Origin: Spirochaetota bacterium
Lineage (GTDB): Bacteria; Spirochaetota; Spirochaetia; SZUA-6
Direction: 5' to 3'
Length of the DNA stretch: 32,735 nt
Assembly: GCA_013151965.1 (NCBI GenBank)
Contig: JAADHF010000019.1
Span: forward strand, 1 to 32,735
Shown here: one piece after another, positions 24,493 to 32,709 of the stretch
How positions within the stretch are numbered: the first letter of the stretch is position 1
Layout of the letters: each line of letters opens with the position of its first letter
Program-made: the position numbers and the translations under genes
Notes under the pieces: model-generated
Told to the model about the DNA's origin: nothing
Databases searched by the model: none
The model's input: the letters and a program-made list of their open reading frames with translations, nothing else

Positions 24493-24584
24493 GAAATAAA
24501 TATTTCTCAAAAAATTATTAAATGCTTTACAAACGTTTGCAGCACGTTGATGCATATACGTCGGCGGAAAGCTGTTTGTAAAGC
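24493..24584 (+). promoter_or_regulatory. Operator-like palindromes and long inverted repeat in the importer leader
   Basis: GAAATA-AA-TATTTC (24493-24506) is a perfect palindrome at the expected transcription start. CAAACGTTTG (24530-24539) is a perfect 10-bp palindrome with the central CG pair typical of LacI/PurR-family operators. GCTTTACAAAC (24524-24534) and GTTTGTAAAGC (24574-24584) are perfect 11-bp inverted arms 39 bases apart, with AGC/GCT adding pairs inside. These could be a LacI-type operator, an RNA hairpin in the leader, or both. No LacI-family gene is in the window. Confidence 0.55.
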
Positions 24585-24601
24585 GGAATTAAGGGGGTTC
24601 T

Positions 24602-25606
24602 ATGAAACGTTTATCTGTAATTCTTCTTATTTCGGTTTTATTCGCCGGTATGGTCTTTGGCGCCGGACAGGGAGAGAAGAAAATACTCCATATTTATACG
24701 GCCTTTGATACCGGTGAGGCTAAGTATTATATAGATGCTTTCGAAGCTGATACAGGGATTAAAGTAGAGTGGGTAAGAATGTCTTCCGGTGAGGTTCTTG
24801 CACGTGTGGAAGCGGAAGCAAGGAATCCTCAGGCAAGTGTATGGCATGCGGGTTCGAATACATCGCATATAAATGCGGCTTCCAAAGGACTGCTGGAGCC
24901 GTACAAACCTGATATTGATTTTACTTTGCCGGCGAATTTTCATGCCAAAAATTGGGACTGGACCGGCTTTTACACAGGTGCAATAGGATTTATATCAAAC
25001 ACAAAATTTCTAAAAAAACACAATATTTCCGCACCGGCATCCTGGAAGGAACTGTTAAACCCGGTTTTTGCAAAGAATGTGGTTATTGCATATCCCTATA
25101 CTTCCGGCACCTCTTATACGACATTTGCAACGCTGATTCAGCTTTACGGCCTGGATACAACACTTGACTGGTGGGCGAAGTTCGATAAAAAGAGTATTAT
25201 GCAGTACACTAAATCCGGCACGGGATGCATTCCGATGGTCGGACTCGGAGAAGCGGCGGTGGGAATTGCATTTTCTCATGATATTCTTGCGAAGGGAATT
25301 AAAAAGGGTTATCCGGTAGTTATGACATTTCCCAAAGAAGGCACAGGTTATGAAATCGGAGGGCTGTCGCTTATAAAGGGCGGGCCGGAACCGGAACTGG
25401 GCAAAAAGTTTATAGACTGGAATTTGTCCGTAAAAGGTCAGAACCTCTTCCAGAAGTACTATCGTATTCCTGTAAATCCAAAGGCAAAGGTTGCCAAAGG
25501 TGCTGTTACTCTGGACCAGGTAAAACTGATTAAATTTAATCATGAGTGGGCAGGCAGAAACAAGGATAAATTTGTCAGAGCCTGGAGAGATAGAATAGGC
25601 AAGTAA
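24602..25606 (+). CDS. ABC-importer periplasmic binding protein, FbpA/AfuA family (probably not iron)
   Basis: The 334-residue protein has a Sec signal peptide with likely cleavage after VFG (about residue 20) and no lipobox Cys. The body is a type II periplasmic binding protein of the group annotated as Fe(III)/AfuA, with LHIYTAFDTGEAKYY at the N-lobe. FbpA coordinates iron with an adjacent Tyr-Tyr in a segment like NHYYLYR; the equivalent here is FSHDILA, with H226 and D227, and E251 follows. As I recall, AfuA binds sugar phosphates with His205, Asp206 and Glu229, almost the same spacing, and with a Ser near the phosphate; S61/S62 could serve. I therefore expect an anionic sugar ligand. A ribosome site AAGGGGG precedes ATG 24602. 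Confidence 0.85.
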   Translation: MKRLSVILLISVLFAGMVFGAGQGEKKILHIYTAFDTGEAKYYIDAFEADTGIKVEWVRMSSGEVLARVEAEARNPQASVWHAGSNTSHINAASKGLLEPYKPDIDFTLPANFHAKNWDWTGFYTGAIGFISNTKFLKKHNISAPASWKELLNPVFAKNVVIAYPYTSGTSYTTFATLIQLYGLDTTLDWWAKFDKKSIMQYTKSGTGCIPMVGLGEAAVGIAFSHDILAKGIKKGYPVVMTFPKEGTGYEIGGLSLIKGGPEPELGKKFIDWNLSVKGQNLFQKYYRIPVNPKAKVAKGAVTLDQVKLIKFNHEWAGRNKDKFVRAWRDRIGK

Positions 25607-25638
25607 TTTTAATACCGCAGGGTTAGATGTCCTATAAC

Positions 25639-25674
25639 GAGACTCCACTGCAGGGTTAACCGCAGCGGAGTCTC
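25639..25674 (+). other. Strong intercistronic hairpin between binding protein and permease
   Basis: GAGACTCC (25639-25646) pairs with GGAGTCTC (25667-25674). After one A/C mismatch, CTGC pairs with GCAG, closing a 10-base loop that itself holds GGTTAACC. No long T-run follows, so it is more likely a partial terminator or 3' stabiliser. Such hairpins commonly let the binding protein be made in excess over the membrane subunits. Confidence 0.65.
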
Positions 25675-25718
25675 TAAATTTATTATTTAAATATATCGCA
25701 TTAAGAGGGAACTAAAGT

Positions 25719-27431
25719 ATGGCAGGTGGTACTGTCCGTTTAAAGACGTCGTTAAAAGAATTTCGAAAGCTGTGGAAGGAACCTTTTTTAATTATTGCCG
25801 TAGCAGTAATTTTCTATTTTTTAATTGTTTTTGTTCTGTTTCCGCTGTTCCAGGTTTTTAAAACGAGCTTTATCGTAAAAAAAGAACTGAGTTTTGCTAA
25901 TTATGCTGTGGTTTTCTCAAAGGTTTATTACTATCAGCCCTTCTTAAACAGTATTCTTCTGGGTCTTTCAACGGCTTCGGCAGGCACATTAATGGGATAC
26001 GCTTTTGCCTTTGCCATAACGAGAACGCCGCTTAAGTTTAAAAAGTTCTTTCGTTTAATAGCGACGTTTCCTATAATTTCGCCGCCCTTCGTTGTTGCAC
26101 TGGCTGCTGTACTGCTCTTCGGAAGATCGGGGACTCTGGCGCCTTACATTACAAGAATTATAGGCGCTTATTCCATATACGGATACGGCGGGCTTGTACT
26201 TGTGGAAACCATAGCATACGGACCTACCGCATTTCTTGTTCTGTACGGCGTTCTTGGGGCGATAGATCCTGCACTGGAAGAAGCTTCCATGGATCTGGGG
26301 GCTTCCCGCTGGAAGGTTTTTATAACGGTAACACTTCCGCTTTCGATTCCCGGTATTGCAAGTGCGTGGCTTCTGGTTTTTATACAGTCAATGGCCGATT
26401 TCGGCAATCCGATGGTGCTTTCCGGCAATTTCCGTGTTTTGTCCGTTCAGGCTTTTTTACAGATAACAGGCATGTATGATTTATCGAGGGGCTCCACATT
26501 AGCTATTCTCCTGCTTTTGCCCACTATTACTGCTTTCTTTATCCAGAGATACTGGGTGTCGAGGAAATCTTACGTTACTGTAACAGGGAAGCCAACTTCC
26601 GCAACAATAAAGCGGGTGGAGTGGTATATAAAGCTTCCCGTATACTTTTTTGTTTTTACCATTACTTTATTAATCTTTCTGCTTTACGGAACAGTGGTAT
26701 ATGGTTCGTTCCAAACGCTCTGGGGAGTAAATCCGGCTTTAACAATTAAGAACTATGTAGAAACATTTCAGGTGGGAAAGAATTATATAATTGATTCCCT
26801 TCTGCTTTCCACCATAGCGACTCCTCTTACCGGTATTTTAGGGATGTTTATAGCTTTTCTTATCATACGGAAACGTTTTTTCGGAAGAGCTTTCATAGAA
26901 ATATCGTCGATGCTTACATTTGCAGTTCCGGGAACAGTTGTAGGGATAGGTTATATTCTTGCATTTAATCAAAGATCGGTTGTCTTCCCCTTTATGCTTT
27001 CAGGTACCGCCTGGATAATTATTCTGTTGTTGATATTCAGAAATATGCCTGTCGGCATAAGATCGGGGATTGCCGCTTTGCAGCAGATCGATCCTTCGAT
27101 CGAAGAAGCTTCGACGGATCTTGGCGCGGGAACCGGCACTACATTCAGAAAAATAACCCTTCCGATGATAGCACCTGCCTTTTTCTCGGGACTGGTTTAC
27201 AGCTTTGTAAAAGCTATGACTGCAATAAGCGCTATTATTTTTGTTGTGTCGGGAAGATGGAACCTGATAACCGTTGCAATACTGGGATTCGTGGACAACA
27301 GTCAATATGCCCAGGCGGCTGCGATGTCGATTATCCTGATTGTTATTGTTCTTGCTGCTCTCGGTGTTATTCAATTAGCGGTTAACAGGGTCGGAAAGGG
27401 TGTGCGTGCTTCGGGATTAATAGGGACATGA
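25719..27431 (+). CDS. ABC-importer permease, fused two-domain (FbpB/AfuB-type)
   Basis: The 570-residue inner-membrane protein contains two complete type I permease domains. Each has about six helices and an EAA loop contacting the ATPase: EEASMDLGASRWKVF (about 188-202) and EEASTDLGAGTGTTF (about 464-478). Tandem fusion is typical of the FbpB/AfuB/ThiP branch, so one chain forms the whole translocation channel. It follows the binding-protein gene after a 112-base gap holding the hairpin. The ribosome site is AGAGGGA. No missing segment is apparent. Confidence 0.93.
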   Translation: MAGGTVRLKTSLKEFRKLWKEPFLIIAVAVIFYFLIVFVLFPLFQVFKTSFIVKKELSFANYAVVFSKVYYYQPFLNSILLGLSTASAGTLMGYAFAFAITRTPLKFKKFFRLIATFPIISPPFVVALAAVLLFGRSGTLAPYITRIIGAYSIYGYGGLVLVETIAYGPTAFLVLYGVLGAIDPALEEASMDLGASRWKVFITVTLPLSIPGIASAWLLVFIQSMADFGNPMVLSGNFRVLSVQAFLQITGMYDLSRGSTLAILLLLPTITAFFIQRYWVSRKSYVTVTGKPTSATIKRVEWYIKLPVYFFVFTITLLIFLLYGTVVYGSFQTLWGVNPALTIKNYVETFQVGKNYIIDSLLLSTIATPLTGILGMFIAFLIIRKRFFGRAFIEISSMLTFAVPGTVVGIGYILAFNQRSVVFPFMLSGTAWIIILLLIFRNMPVGIRSGIAALQQIDPSIEEASTDLGAGTGTTFRKITLPMIAPAFFSGLVYSFVKAMTAISAIIFVVSGRWNLITVAILGFVDNSQYAQAAAMSIILIVIVLAALGVIQLAVNRVGKGVRASGLIGT

Positions 27432-27456
27432 GAGGATTAGAAGAGGAATATTCAGG

Positions 27457-28548
27457 ATGAAAGAAGATTATCTCGTTTTAAATAGTATTGTAAAAAGGTT
27501 CGGCAAGTCGGGCAAACAGGTTACTGCCGTCAATGACGTCAGTATCAGTGTAAAAGAAGGCGAGCTTGTAACTCTACTGGGACCTTCCGGATGCGGAAAA
27601 ACAACGACATTAAGAATGATTGCCGGTTTCGAGGATCCGGATAAAGGTGATATTCTGATAGACGGGGTAAAAATAAATAATATACCGCCCAATCAGCGTC
27701 CCACGTCTTTAGTTTTTCAGAATTATGCACTTTTTCCTCATATGACTGTGTGGGAAAATATATCTTACGGATTAAAGATAAATCATGTCGCAGGCAGAGA
27801 GGTAAAAGAAAGGACAGAATCAATTATTCAAATGATAGGACTTAACGGCATGGAAGACCGCTCGCCTGCACAGCTTTCAGGGGGGCAGCAGCAGCGTGTA
27901 AGCCTGGCAAGGTCTCTTGTTATGGAACCTAAGGTTTTGCTTATGGATGAGCCTCTTTCCAACCTCGATGCCAAATTAAGGGTCAGTATGAGGCTGGAAA
28001 TAAGGAAAATACAGCAGAGGGTCGGGATAACCTCTGTTTATGTAACTCATGACCAGGAAGAAGCTATGACATTATCGGACAGGGTAGTTATTATGAACCA
28101 GGGAAAGGTGCAGCAGGTAGGAATCCCTGAGGATATTTATGCACATCCCATTAATCTTTTTGTGGCCGATTTTATTGGTAAAGCAAACTTTTTACGGGGA
28201 AAAATTGTTAAGGTATACAGCAGTAAAGTCGATGTGGAACTTTTTGGTAAAATCTTAAATATTCCGATACCTTTTAAACACTGGGAATTTCATACCGGTG
28301 CACCGGTAATAGTTGTTATCCGGCCCGAGGGAACTGATGTTGTACAAGCCGAAAGGGGTGATTTTAACGGGACAGTCAGGGAAACTGTCTATTTAGGTTC
28401 GAAAATTATTTACTATGTGGAGATTAAAGGAGAACTGGTAACAGCAGAAATTTCAAATCCGGAAGAGAGTTTAAGATTTAAGGCGGGTGATATGGTAGGA
28501 GTGAATTTTAAAAAGCAAAGCCTGCATATTCTCCCGGTGGAGGATTAG
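27457..28548 (+). CDS. ABC-importer ATPase (FbpC/AfuC/PotA-type)
   Basis: The 363-residue ATPase has Walker A GPSGCGKTT (42-50), Q-loop VFQNYALFPHMT, signature LSGGQQQRVSLARSL, Walker B VLLMDEPLSNLDA and the H-loop THDQEEAM. A C-terminal TOBE-like regulatory region (about 280-360) follows the QQVGIPEDIYAHP and NLFVADFIGKANFL segments, as in MalK, PotA and FbpC subfamilies. It powers the fused permease just upstream (25-base gap) and is translated right before the isomerase gene. The ATPase subfamily alone does not decide between iron, polyamine and sugar. Confidence 0.95.
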   Translation: MKEDYLVLNSIVKRFGKSGKQVTAVNDVSISVKEGELVTLLGPSGCGKTTTLRMIAGFEDPDKGDILIDGVKINNIPPNQRPTSLVFQNYALFPHMTVWENISYGLKINHVAGREVKERTESIIQMIGLNGMEDRSPAQLSGGQQQRVSLARSLVMEPKVLLMDEPLSNLDAKLRVSMRLEIRKIQQRVGITSVYVTHDQEEAMTLSDRVVIMNQGKVQQVGIPEDIYAHPINLFVADFIGKANFLRGKIVKVYSSKVDVELFGKILNIPIPFKHWEFHTGAPVIVVIRPEGTDVVQAERGDFNGTVRETVYLGSKIIYYVEIKGELVTAEISNPEESLRFKAGDMVGVNFKKQSLHILPVED

Positions 28549-28550
28549 TC

Positions 28551-29339
28551 ATGGATTATTCGATCTGTCTGGAGACCTTTTTCCCGGAACTCGATTTTAT
28601 GGAAAAAATCGAAAGAGCAGGAGAAGCCGGCTTTAAGAAAATAGAATTCTGGGATCACGGGAGTAAAAATATCAAAGAACTCGTCAGGTTCGTTAAAGAG
28701 GGACAGGTAGAGATAAGTACATTCAGCGGTCACAGGAAGGGTGAACTTTTTTCTGATGCGGGTTTTAAAGAGTATAAAGATGAGATTGTTCAGTCGATAA
28801 AAATTGCAAAAGAATTAAAAACTCCGGGGCTTATGATACTCTCGCAGGGTCTGCACCCGGACGGAAGTGCACTGTCTGTGCCAAGTGCAGGACATTCCCG
28901 TGAGACACTTCTATCCAGGCTTTTTAATAATCTTCTGCAGTTGTCCCGGATTGCTGAGCAGGAGAAAATTACTCTTTATCTGGAACCTCTTAATTCGAAA
29001 ATTGATCATCCCGGTATTTTTCTTGATTCAAGCAGGGCGGCATTTAAACTTGTCAGGGAAATCGCCAGCCCTCAGTTAAAAGTTCTGTACGACATTTATC
29101 ATATGCAGATAATGGAGGGAAACATTATTGATACGCTGAAAGAGAACATCTCTTATATCGGGTATATTCATATCGCTGATGTTCCGGGAAGGCATGAACC
29201 CGGTACAGGGGAGTTGAATTATAAACATATTCTAAAAGTGTTAAAGGATATGAATTTCAGCGGCACTGTGGGGTTCGAATTATTCCCCTCCAAAGATTCT
29301 GCAGATGTTCTTGCCGGGATAAAATCAATTTTAGTATGA
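28551..29339 (+). CDS. TIM-barrel isomerase, hydroxypyruvate isomerase (Hyi)-like
   Basis: The 262-residue protein is a xylose-isomerase-type TIM barrel. Hyi hallmarks are LEPLNSKIDHPG (144-155), YDIYHMQIMEGN (180-191) and GRHEPGTGELNY (213-224). Likely divalent-metal ligands are E145, D181, H207 and E243. Hyi itself usually has Gln where His207 lies, so it may be nearer to the sugar epimerases of the same fold. It would interconvert a keto/aldo sugar or short sugar acid in the cytoplasm. It starts two bases after the ATPase stop with GGAGG upstream, so it belongs to the importer operon and probably acts on the imported compound or a product of it. Confidence 0.88.
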   Translation: MDYSICLETFFPELDFMEKIERAGEAGFKKIEFWDHGSKNIKELVRFVKEGQVEISTFSGHRKGELFSDAGFKEYKDEIVQSIKIAKELKTPGLMILSQGLHPDGSALSVPSAGHSRETLLSRLFNNLLQLSRIAEQEKITLYLEPLNSKIDHPGIFLDSSRAAFKLVREIASPQLKVLYDIYHMQIMEGNIIDTLKENISYIGYIHIADVPGRHEPGTGELNYKHILKVLKDMNFSGTVGFELFPSKDSADVLAGIKSILV

Positions 29340-29400
29340 TCTTCAGGGCAGATTAAATCATGTTTTACAAGAAAGTACGGCGTATATATTATCGCAGGTC

Positions 29401-30879
29401 ATGAAATACAAACCCAATATTATTATTATCTTAGCTGACGACATGGGGTACGGCGATGCGGGTTGTTATAACTCCGATTCAAAGATTCCGACACCTAATA
29501 TGAATTATCTTGCCGAATCCGGTATGCTCTTTACCGATGCACATTCGGCTTCCGCTGTATGCACGCCCTCGCGGTACGGGCTTTTAACGGGTAGATACTG
29601 CTGGAGAACACCGTTAAAGCGTCAGGTTTTATTCAGTTATGAACCGCCATTGATAGAACATGACAGGCTTACACTTGCCGGACTTCTAAAAAAGAAACAT
29701 TATAATACCTCATGTATAGGGAAATGGCATTTAGGTCTGGGATTTGCAGCAAAAACAGGTGCGGAAATAGATTTTAAACAAAAACTTCCGTGGCCCGATG
29801 CCGACAGATCATTAGAGGAGAAGATAGACTATTCCGGAGGGATAAGCGGCGGGCCTGTGGATTTAGGATTTGACTATTTTTTCGGAACCTCGGGTTGTTC
29901 CACGTGCCAGCCTCCTTTCGGCTTTATCGAGAACAGGCATTTTGTCGATATTCCAAATTATTACAATGAACTTTTTCCGGGAACGGGACGTCCCGGTATG
30001 ACAGCACCGGGATGGGAACATAAAAAGGTCGATACAGCATTTACTCAAAAAGCAGTGGAATTCATATCAGGTCAGAAAAACAAAAAGGACCCTTTCTTTT
30101 TATACCTGGCTGCTTCGGCACCCCACGAACCGTGTGTGGATAGTGTTGTCCCGGAATTTGCCCGCGGAAAAAGCGATGCAGGTCCGAGAGGTGATCTTGT
30201 ATGGCTTTTCGACTGGATGGTCGGTGAAGTAGTTAATGAATTAAAGAAAATTAATCAATTTGATAATACGCTTATCTTTGTTACCAGTGATAACGGTGCA
30301 CTTCCCGGGGATAGAGTCCTGTCTCCGTACGGAAAAGAGGTTTTTCATACATACAATCATAAATCCTGCGGGGATTTAAGGGGATATAAATCCCATATCT
30401 GGGAAGGCGGACACAGGGAGCCTCTTATTGTGCATTGGCCGGATAAAATAAAGGGCGGATGTGTTTCTGATTCATTATTCTGTTTAAATGATATATTTGC
30501 AACAAGTGCGGGGATTCTGGGCCTGGAACTTCCGGAAAATACGGCAGAGGACAGTTTTAATTACGCACCGCTGTTATTGGATCGAACCAGTTGTACGGCA
30601 GCAAGTACCGGGACCGCCGCTATCGCTGGAAGAAAACATTTGATTCATCATTCGGGAGGGGGAGTTTTTTCCATCAGAATGGGAAAATGGAAATTAATAC
30701 ATGAAACATCCGGATCAGGTGAGTCGTATGGTCCGGGACCGGTAACAGGATCCTGCGGGCAGCTGTATGATATGGATACGGACCCTGCTGAGGAAATTAA
30801 TCTTTTTGATAGAGAGCCTGATATTGTAGGGGAAATGATAAATATTCTCGAAAAGTACCGTATAAAAACGCAGATATAA
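29401..30879 (+). CDS. Cytoplasmic-type sulfatase (Cys-type), copy 1
   Basis: The 492-residue alkaline-phosphatase-superfamily sulfatase hydrolyses sulfate esters. Metal-binding D13/D14 lie in ILADDMGYGD. C54 in CTPSRYGLLTGRY is the formylglycine precursor in the C-x-P-S-R motif. GKWHLGL supplies Lys and His, and FVTSDNGA the second Asp-Asn metal site. There is no signal peptide: the catalytic fold starts at residue 5, so it should stay in the cytoplasm and act on imported sulfate esters. Maturation needs an anaerobic radical-SAM or FGE enzyme, not encoded in the window. It lies 61 bases after the isomerase with only a weak ribosome site (GCAGG). Confidence 0.94.
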   Translation: MKYKPNIIIILADDMGYGDAGCYNSDSKIPTPNMNYLAESGMLFTDAHSASAVCTPSRYGLLTGRYCWRTPLKRQVLFSYEPPLIEHDRLTLAGLLKKKHYNTSCIGKWHLGLGFAAKTGAEIDFKQKLPWPDADRSLEEKIDYSGGISGGPVDLGFDYFFGTSGCSTCQPPFGFIENRHFVDIPNYYNELFPGTGRPGMTAPGWEHKKVDTAFTQKAVEFISGQKNKKDPFFLYLAASAPHEPCVDSVVPEFARGKSDAGPRGDLVWLFDWMVGEVVNELKKINQFDNTLIFVTSDNGALPGDRVLSPYGKEVFHTYNHKSCGDLRGYKSHIWEGGHREPLIVHWPDKIKGGCVSDSLFCLNDIFATSAGILGLELPENTAEDSFNYAPLLLDRTSCTAASTGTAAIAGRKHLIHHSGGGVFSIRMGKWKLIHETSGSGESYGPGPVTGSCGQLYDMDTDPAEEINLFDREPDIVGEMINILEKYRIKTQI

Positions 30880-30943
30880 TAACCGTTAAATACCATTAAT
30901 TACAATAAAACTACATAAAAAGCCATAAAACACAGGAATATAC

Positions 30944-30971
30944 TTGCCTATTGTTTCTAATTATATATAAT
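30944..30971 (+). promoter_or_regulatory. Probable promoter of sulfatase copy 2
   Basis: TTGCCT (30944-30949), 16 bases, then perfect TATAAT (30966-30971) lie about 40 bases before the start of sulfatase copy 2. This suggests copy 2 can be expressed separately. The surrounding AT-rich gap (30880-31008) holds nothing else recognisable. Confidence 0.5.
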
Positions 30972-31008
30972 AATTGCAACTAATGATTTTAAAAAAAGGA
31001 GATGTGTT

Positions 31009-32421
31009 GTGAGACCAAATATTGTTTATATTATGGCGGATGATCTTGGCTACGGCGATCTCGGATGCTATGGTGCTGAAAAAATAAGAACGCCGAATAT
31101 AGATTCAATTTCTAAGGCCGGGATGATATATACAGATATACATTCGTCGTCTGCATTATGCACACCAAGCCGCTATAGCGTACTGACAGGCCGTTATGCA
31201 TGGAGAACATGGCTTAAAAGGTTTGTTCTTGGCGGATTCGGCTCCCCTCTTATAGAAAAAGAACGTCTTACTGTAGCCTCTATCTTAAAAAATAAAGGAT
31301 ATTACACTGCTGCAGTTGGGAAATGGCATGTTGGTTTAAACTGGTTTAAGAAAGACGGAATGCCTTTGAGCGTGAGCAATTACGATGGCTGGAACACGAA
31401 CGGTTTTGAAGTAGATTACAAACACCCTATTGAAGGCGGTGCGAGAGATCTTGGATTTGATTATTGGTTTGGTATGGCTGGTTCTCTTGACATGCCGCCT
31501 TACTGTTTTCTTGAAAATTATGGACCTGTAGAAGTTCCATCTATGGAAAAAGCATTCTACGGACCACAGCAAAGAAGAGGGTTAATGCAGCCTGATTGGA
31601 GAGATGATCAGGTGGATATAACTTTTGCGCGGAAAGCCGTGGAAATTATTGATGAGCATTCAAAAACTAAAAAAGACAAGCCGCTTTTTTTATACCTTAC
31701 ACCTTCAGCTCCTCACCGGCCGTGTATACCGGCTGATTTCATGCGGGGTAAGAGTGACGCGGGGGTTCGCGGTGATATGGTAATGCTCTTCGACTGGGTT
31801 GTAGGTGAAGTTGTAAATGCACTAAAAAAGAACGGCATGTTAAAGAATACTCTGCTTATTATTACAAGTGATAACGGTGCAATAGCAACTAATTTTAATG
31901 GAAAAGATTACGGGCATAAGGCGAATGGTGATTTAAGGGGACAAAAAGGAGATATATTTGACGGAGGGCATAGAGAACCTTTCATTGCTATGTGGGAAGG
32001 GGTTATTAAACCTGGAACACGATCAGATGAGTTGCTTGGATTAATAGACTTTACGGCTACCTGTGCAGATATTGTAGATTTTAAATTACCGGATAATGCA
32101 GCGGAAGACAGCAGGAGTTTTTTATCGATATTAAAAGGAGAAAAGTCAGATGAGCCGATACATGATGCGGTGATACATCATTCTCTCGATGGAATGTTTG
32201 CTGTAAGAAGAGGCGAGTGGAAGCTTATAATGGGATTGGGATCGGGGGGTTTTTCTTATCCGAGAAGGTATACGATGGATTCCAGAGATTTTCCAGGCCA
32301 ATTATACAATATAAATGATGATTTTAGAGAAACACTCAACCGTTGGCAGGGAAGGCCAGATATTGTCGATGAGTTCAGTGAAATATTAAGAAGGTATCAA
32401 AGAAAAGATGATATGAGCTAA
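31009..32421 (+). CDS. Cytoplasmic-type sulfatase (Cys-type), copy 2
   Basis: The 470-residue sulfatase is a close paralog of copy 1. D11/D12 are in IMADDLGYGD, C51 is in CTPSRYSVLTGRY, GKWHVGL follows, and TSDNGA lies late. Shared segments such as RGKSDAG-x-RGD and GGHREP show tandem duplication or family expansion followed by divergence. It also lacks a signal peptide. GTG 31009 is preceded by AAAAAGGAG. Differences lie mainly in the loops around 110-190, so the two enzymes may accept different sulfate positions on the same sugar. The ATG of the decayed ATPase gene overlaps its last codons. Confidence 0.94.
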   Translation: MRPNIVYIMADDLGYGDLGCYGAEKIRTPNIDSISKAGMIYTDIHSSSALCTPSRYSVLTGRYAWRTWLKRFVLGGFGSPLIEKERLTVASILKNKGYYTAAVGKWHVGLNWFKKDGMPLSVSNYDGWNTNGFEVDYKHPIEGGARDLGFDYWFGMAGSLDMPPYCFLENYGPVEVPSMEKAFYGPQQRRGLMQPDWRDDQVDITFARKAVEIIDEHSKTKKDKPLFLYLTPSAPHRPCIPADFMRGKSDAGVRGDMVMLFDWVVGEVVNALKKNGMLKNTLLIITSDNGAIATNFNGKDYGHKANGDLRGQKGDIFDGGHREPFIAMWEGVIKPGTRSDELLGLIDFTATCADIVDFKLPDNAAEDSRSFLSILKGEKSDEPIHDAVIHHSLDGMFAVRRGEWKLIMGLGSGGFSYPRRYTMDSRDFPGQLYNINDDFRETLNRWQGRPDIVDEFSEILRRYQRKDDMS

Positions 32422-32709
32422 AAAGGGTGTAAGCAAAGATTTCGGCAAACAGACAGTGTTTTCCAGCAAAAAATTAATAGATGTTTCCAGCCCGCTAAGA
32501 GTAATTTGGAAGGTCTGGAAAAAAGATATCCGAATGAGCTGAGCGGATGGTGACATCAAAGGGTTTCCATGACCAGAATGTTGGTTGAGAAAGTTCAGCA
32601 GACAGCCTCACTGTTGAAACTTTACGATCATTCCGAAAATGTATTCGTTGTCAGGTTTATAGGTAATCCGCCTGTGAATCTACTTAATGGAAGAGTAATT
32701 AAACATTGA
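32413..32709 (+). pseudogene. Remnant of a sugar-importer ABC ATPase (UgpC/MsmK/MalK type)
   Basis: No intact ORF exists here, but three frames carry pieces of one ABC ATPase. The N-terminus KGVSKDFGKQTVF begins near 32423, one base out of frame with an ATG at 32413. The segment just before and through the signature, GLEKRYPNELSG-W-stop-HQRVSMTRMLVEK, lies around 32515-32592 with TGA in place of a Gly or Gln codon. The C-terminal part runs QQTASLLKLYDHSENVF, VVRFIGNPPVNLLNGRV and stops at TGA 32707-32709. Walker A, Q-loop, Walker B and H-loop regions are missing. FIGNPPVNLL is typical of sugar importers, unlike FIGKANFL in the intact ATPase at 27457. It accounts for most of the final 314 bases; nothing is seen after 32709. 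Confidence 0.8.

Noticed and set aside
24602-25606. Calling the importer a Fe(III) system on family name alone
   Set aside because: The adjacent tyrosine iron ligands are not present at the expected place and the leader shows no Fur-like box.
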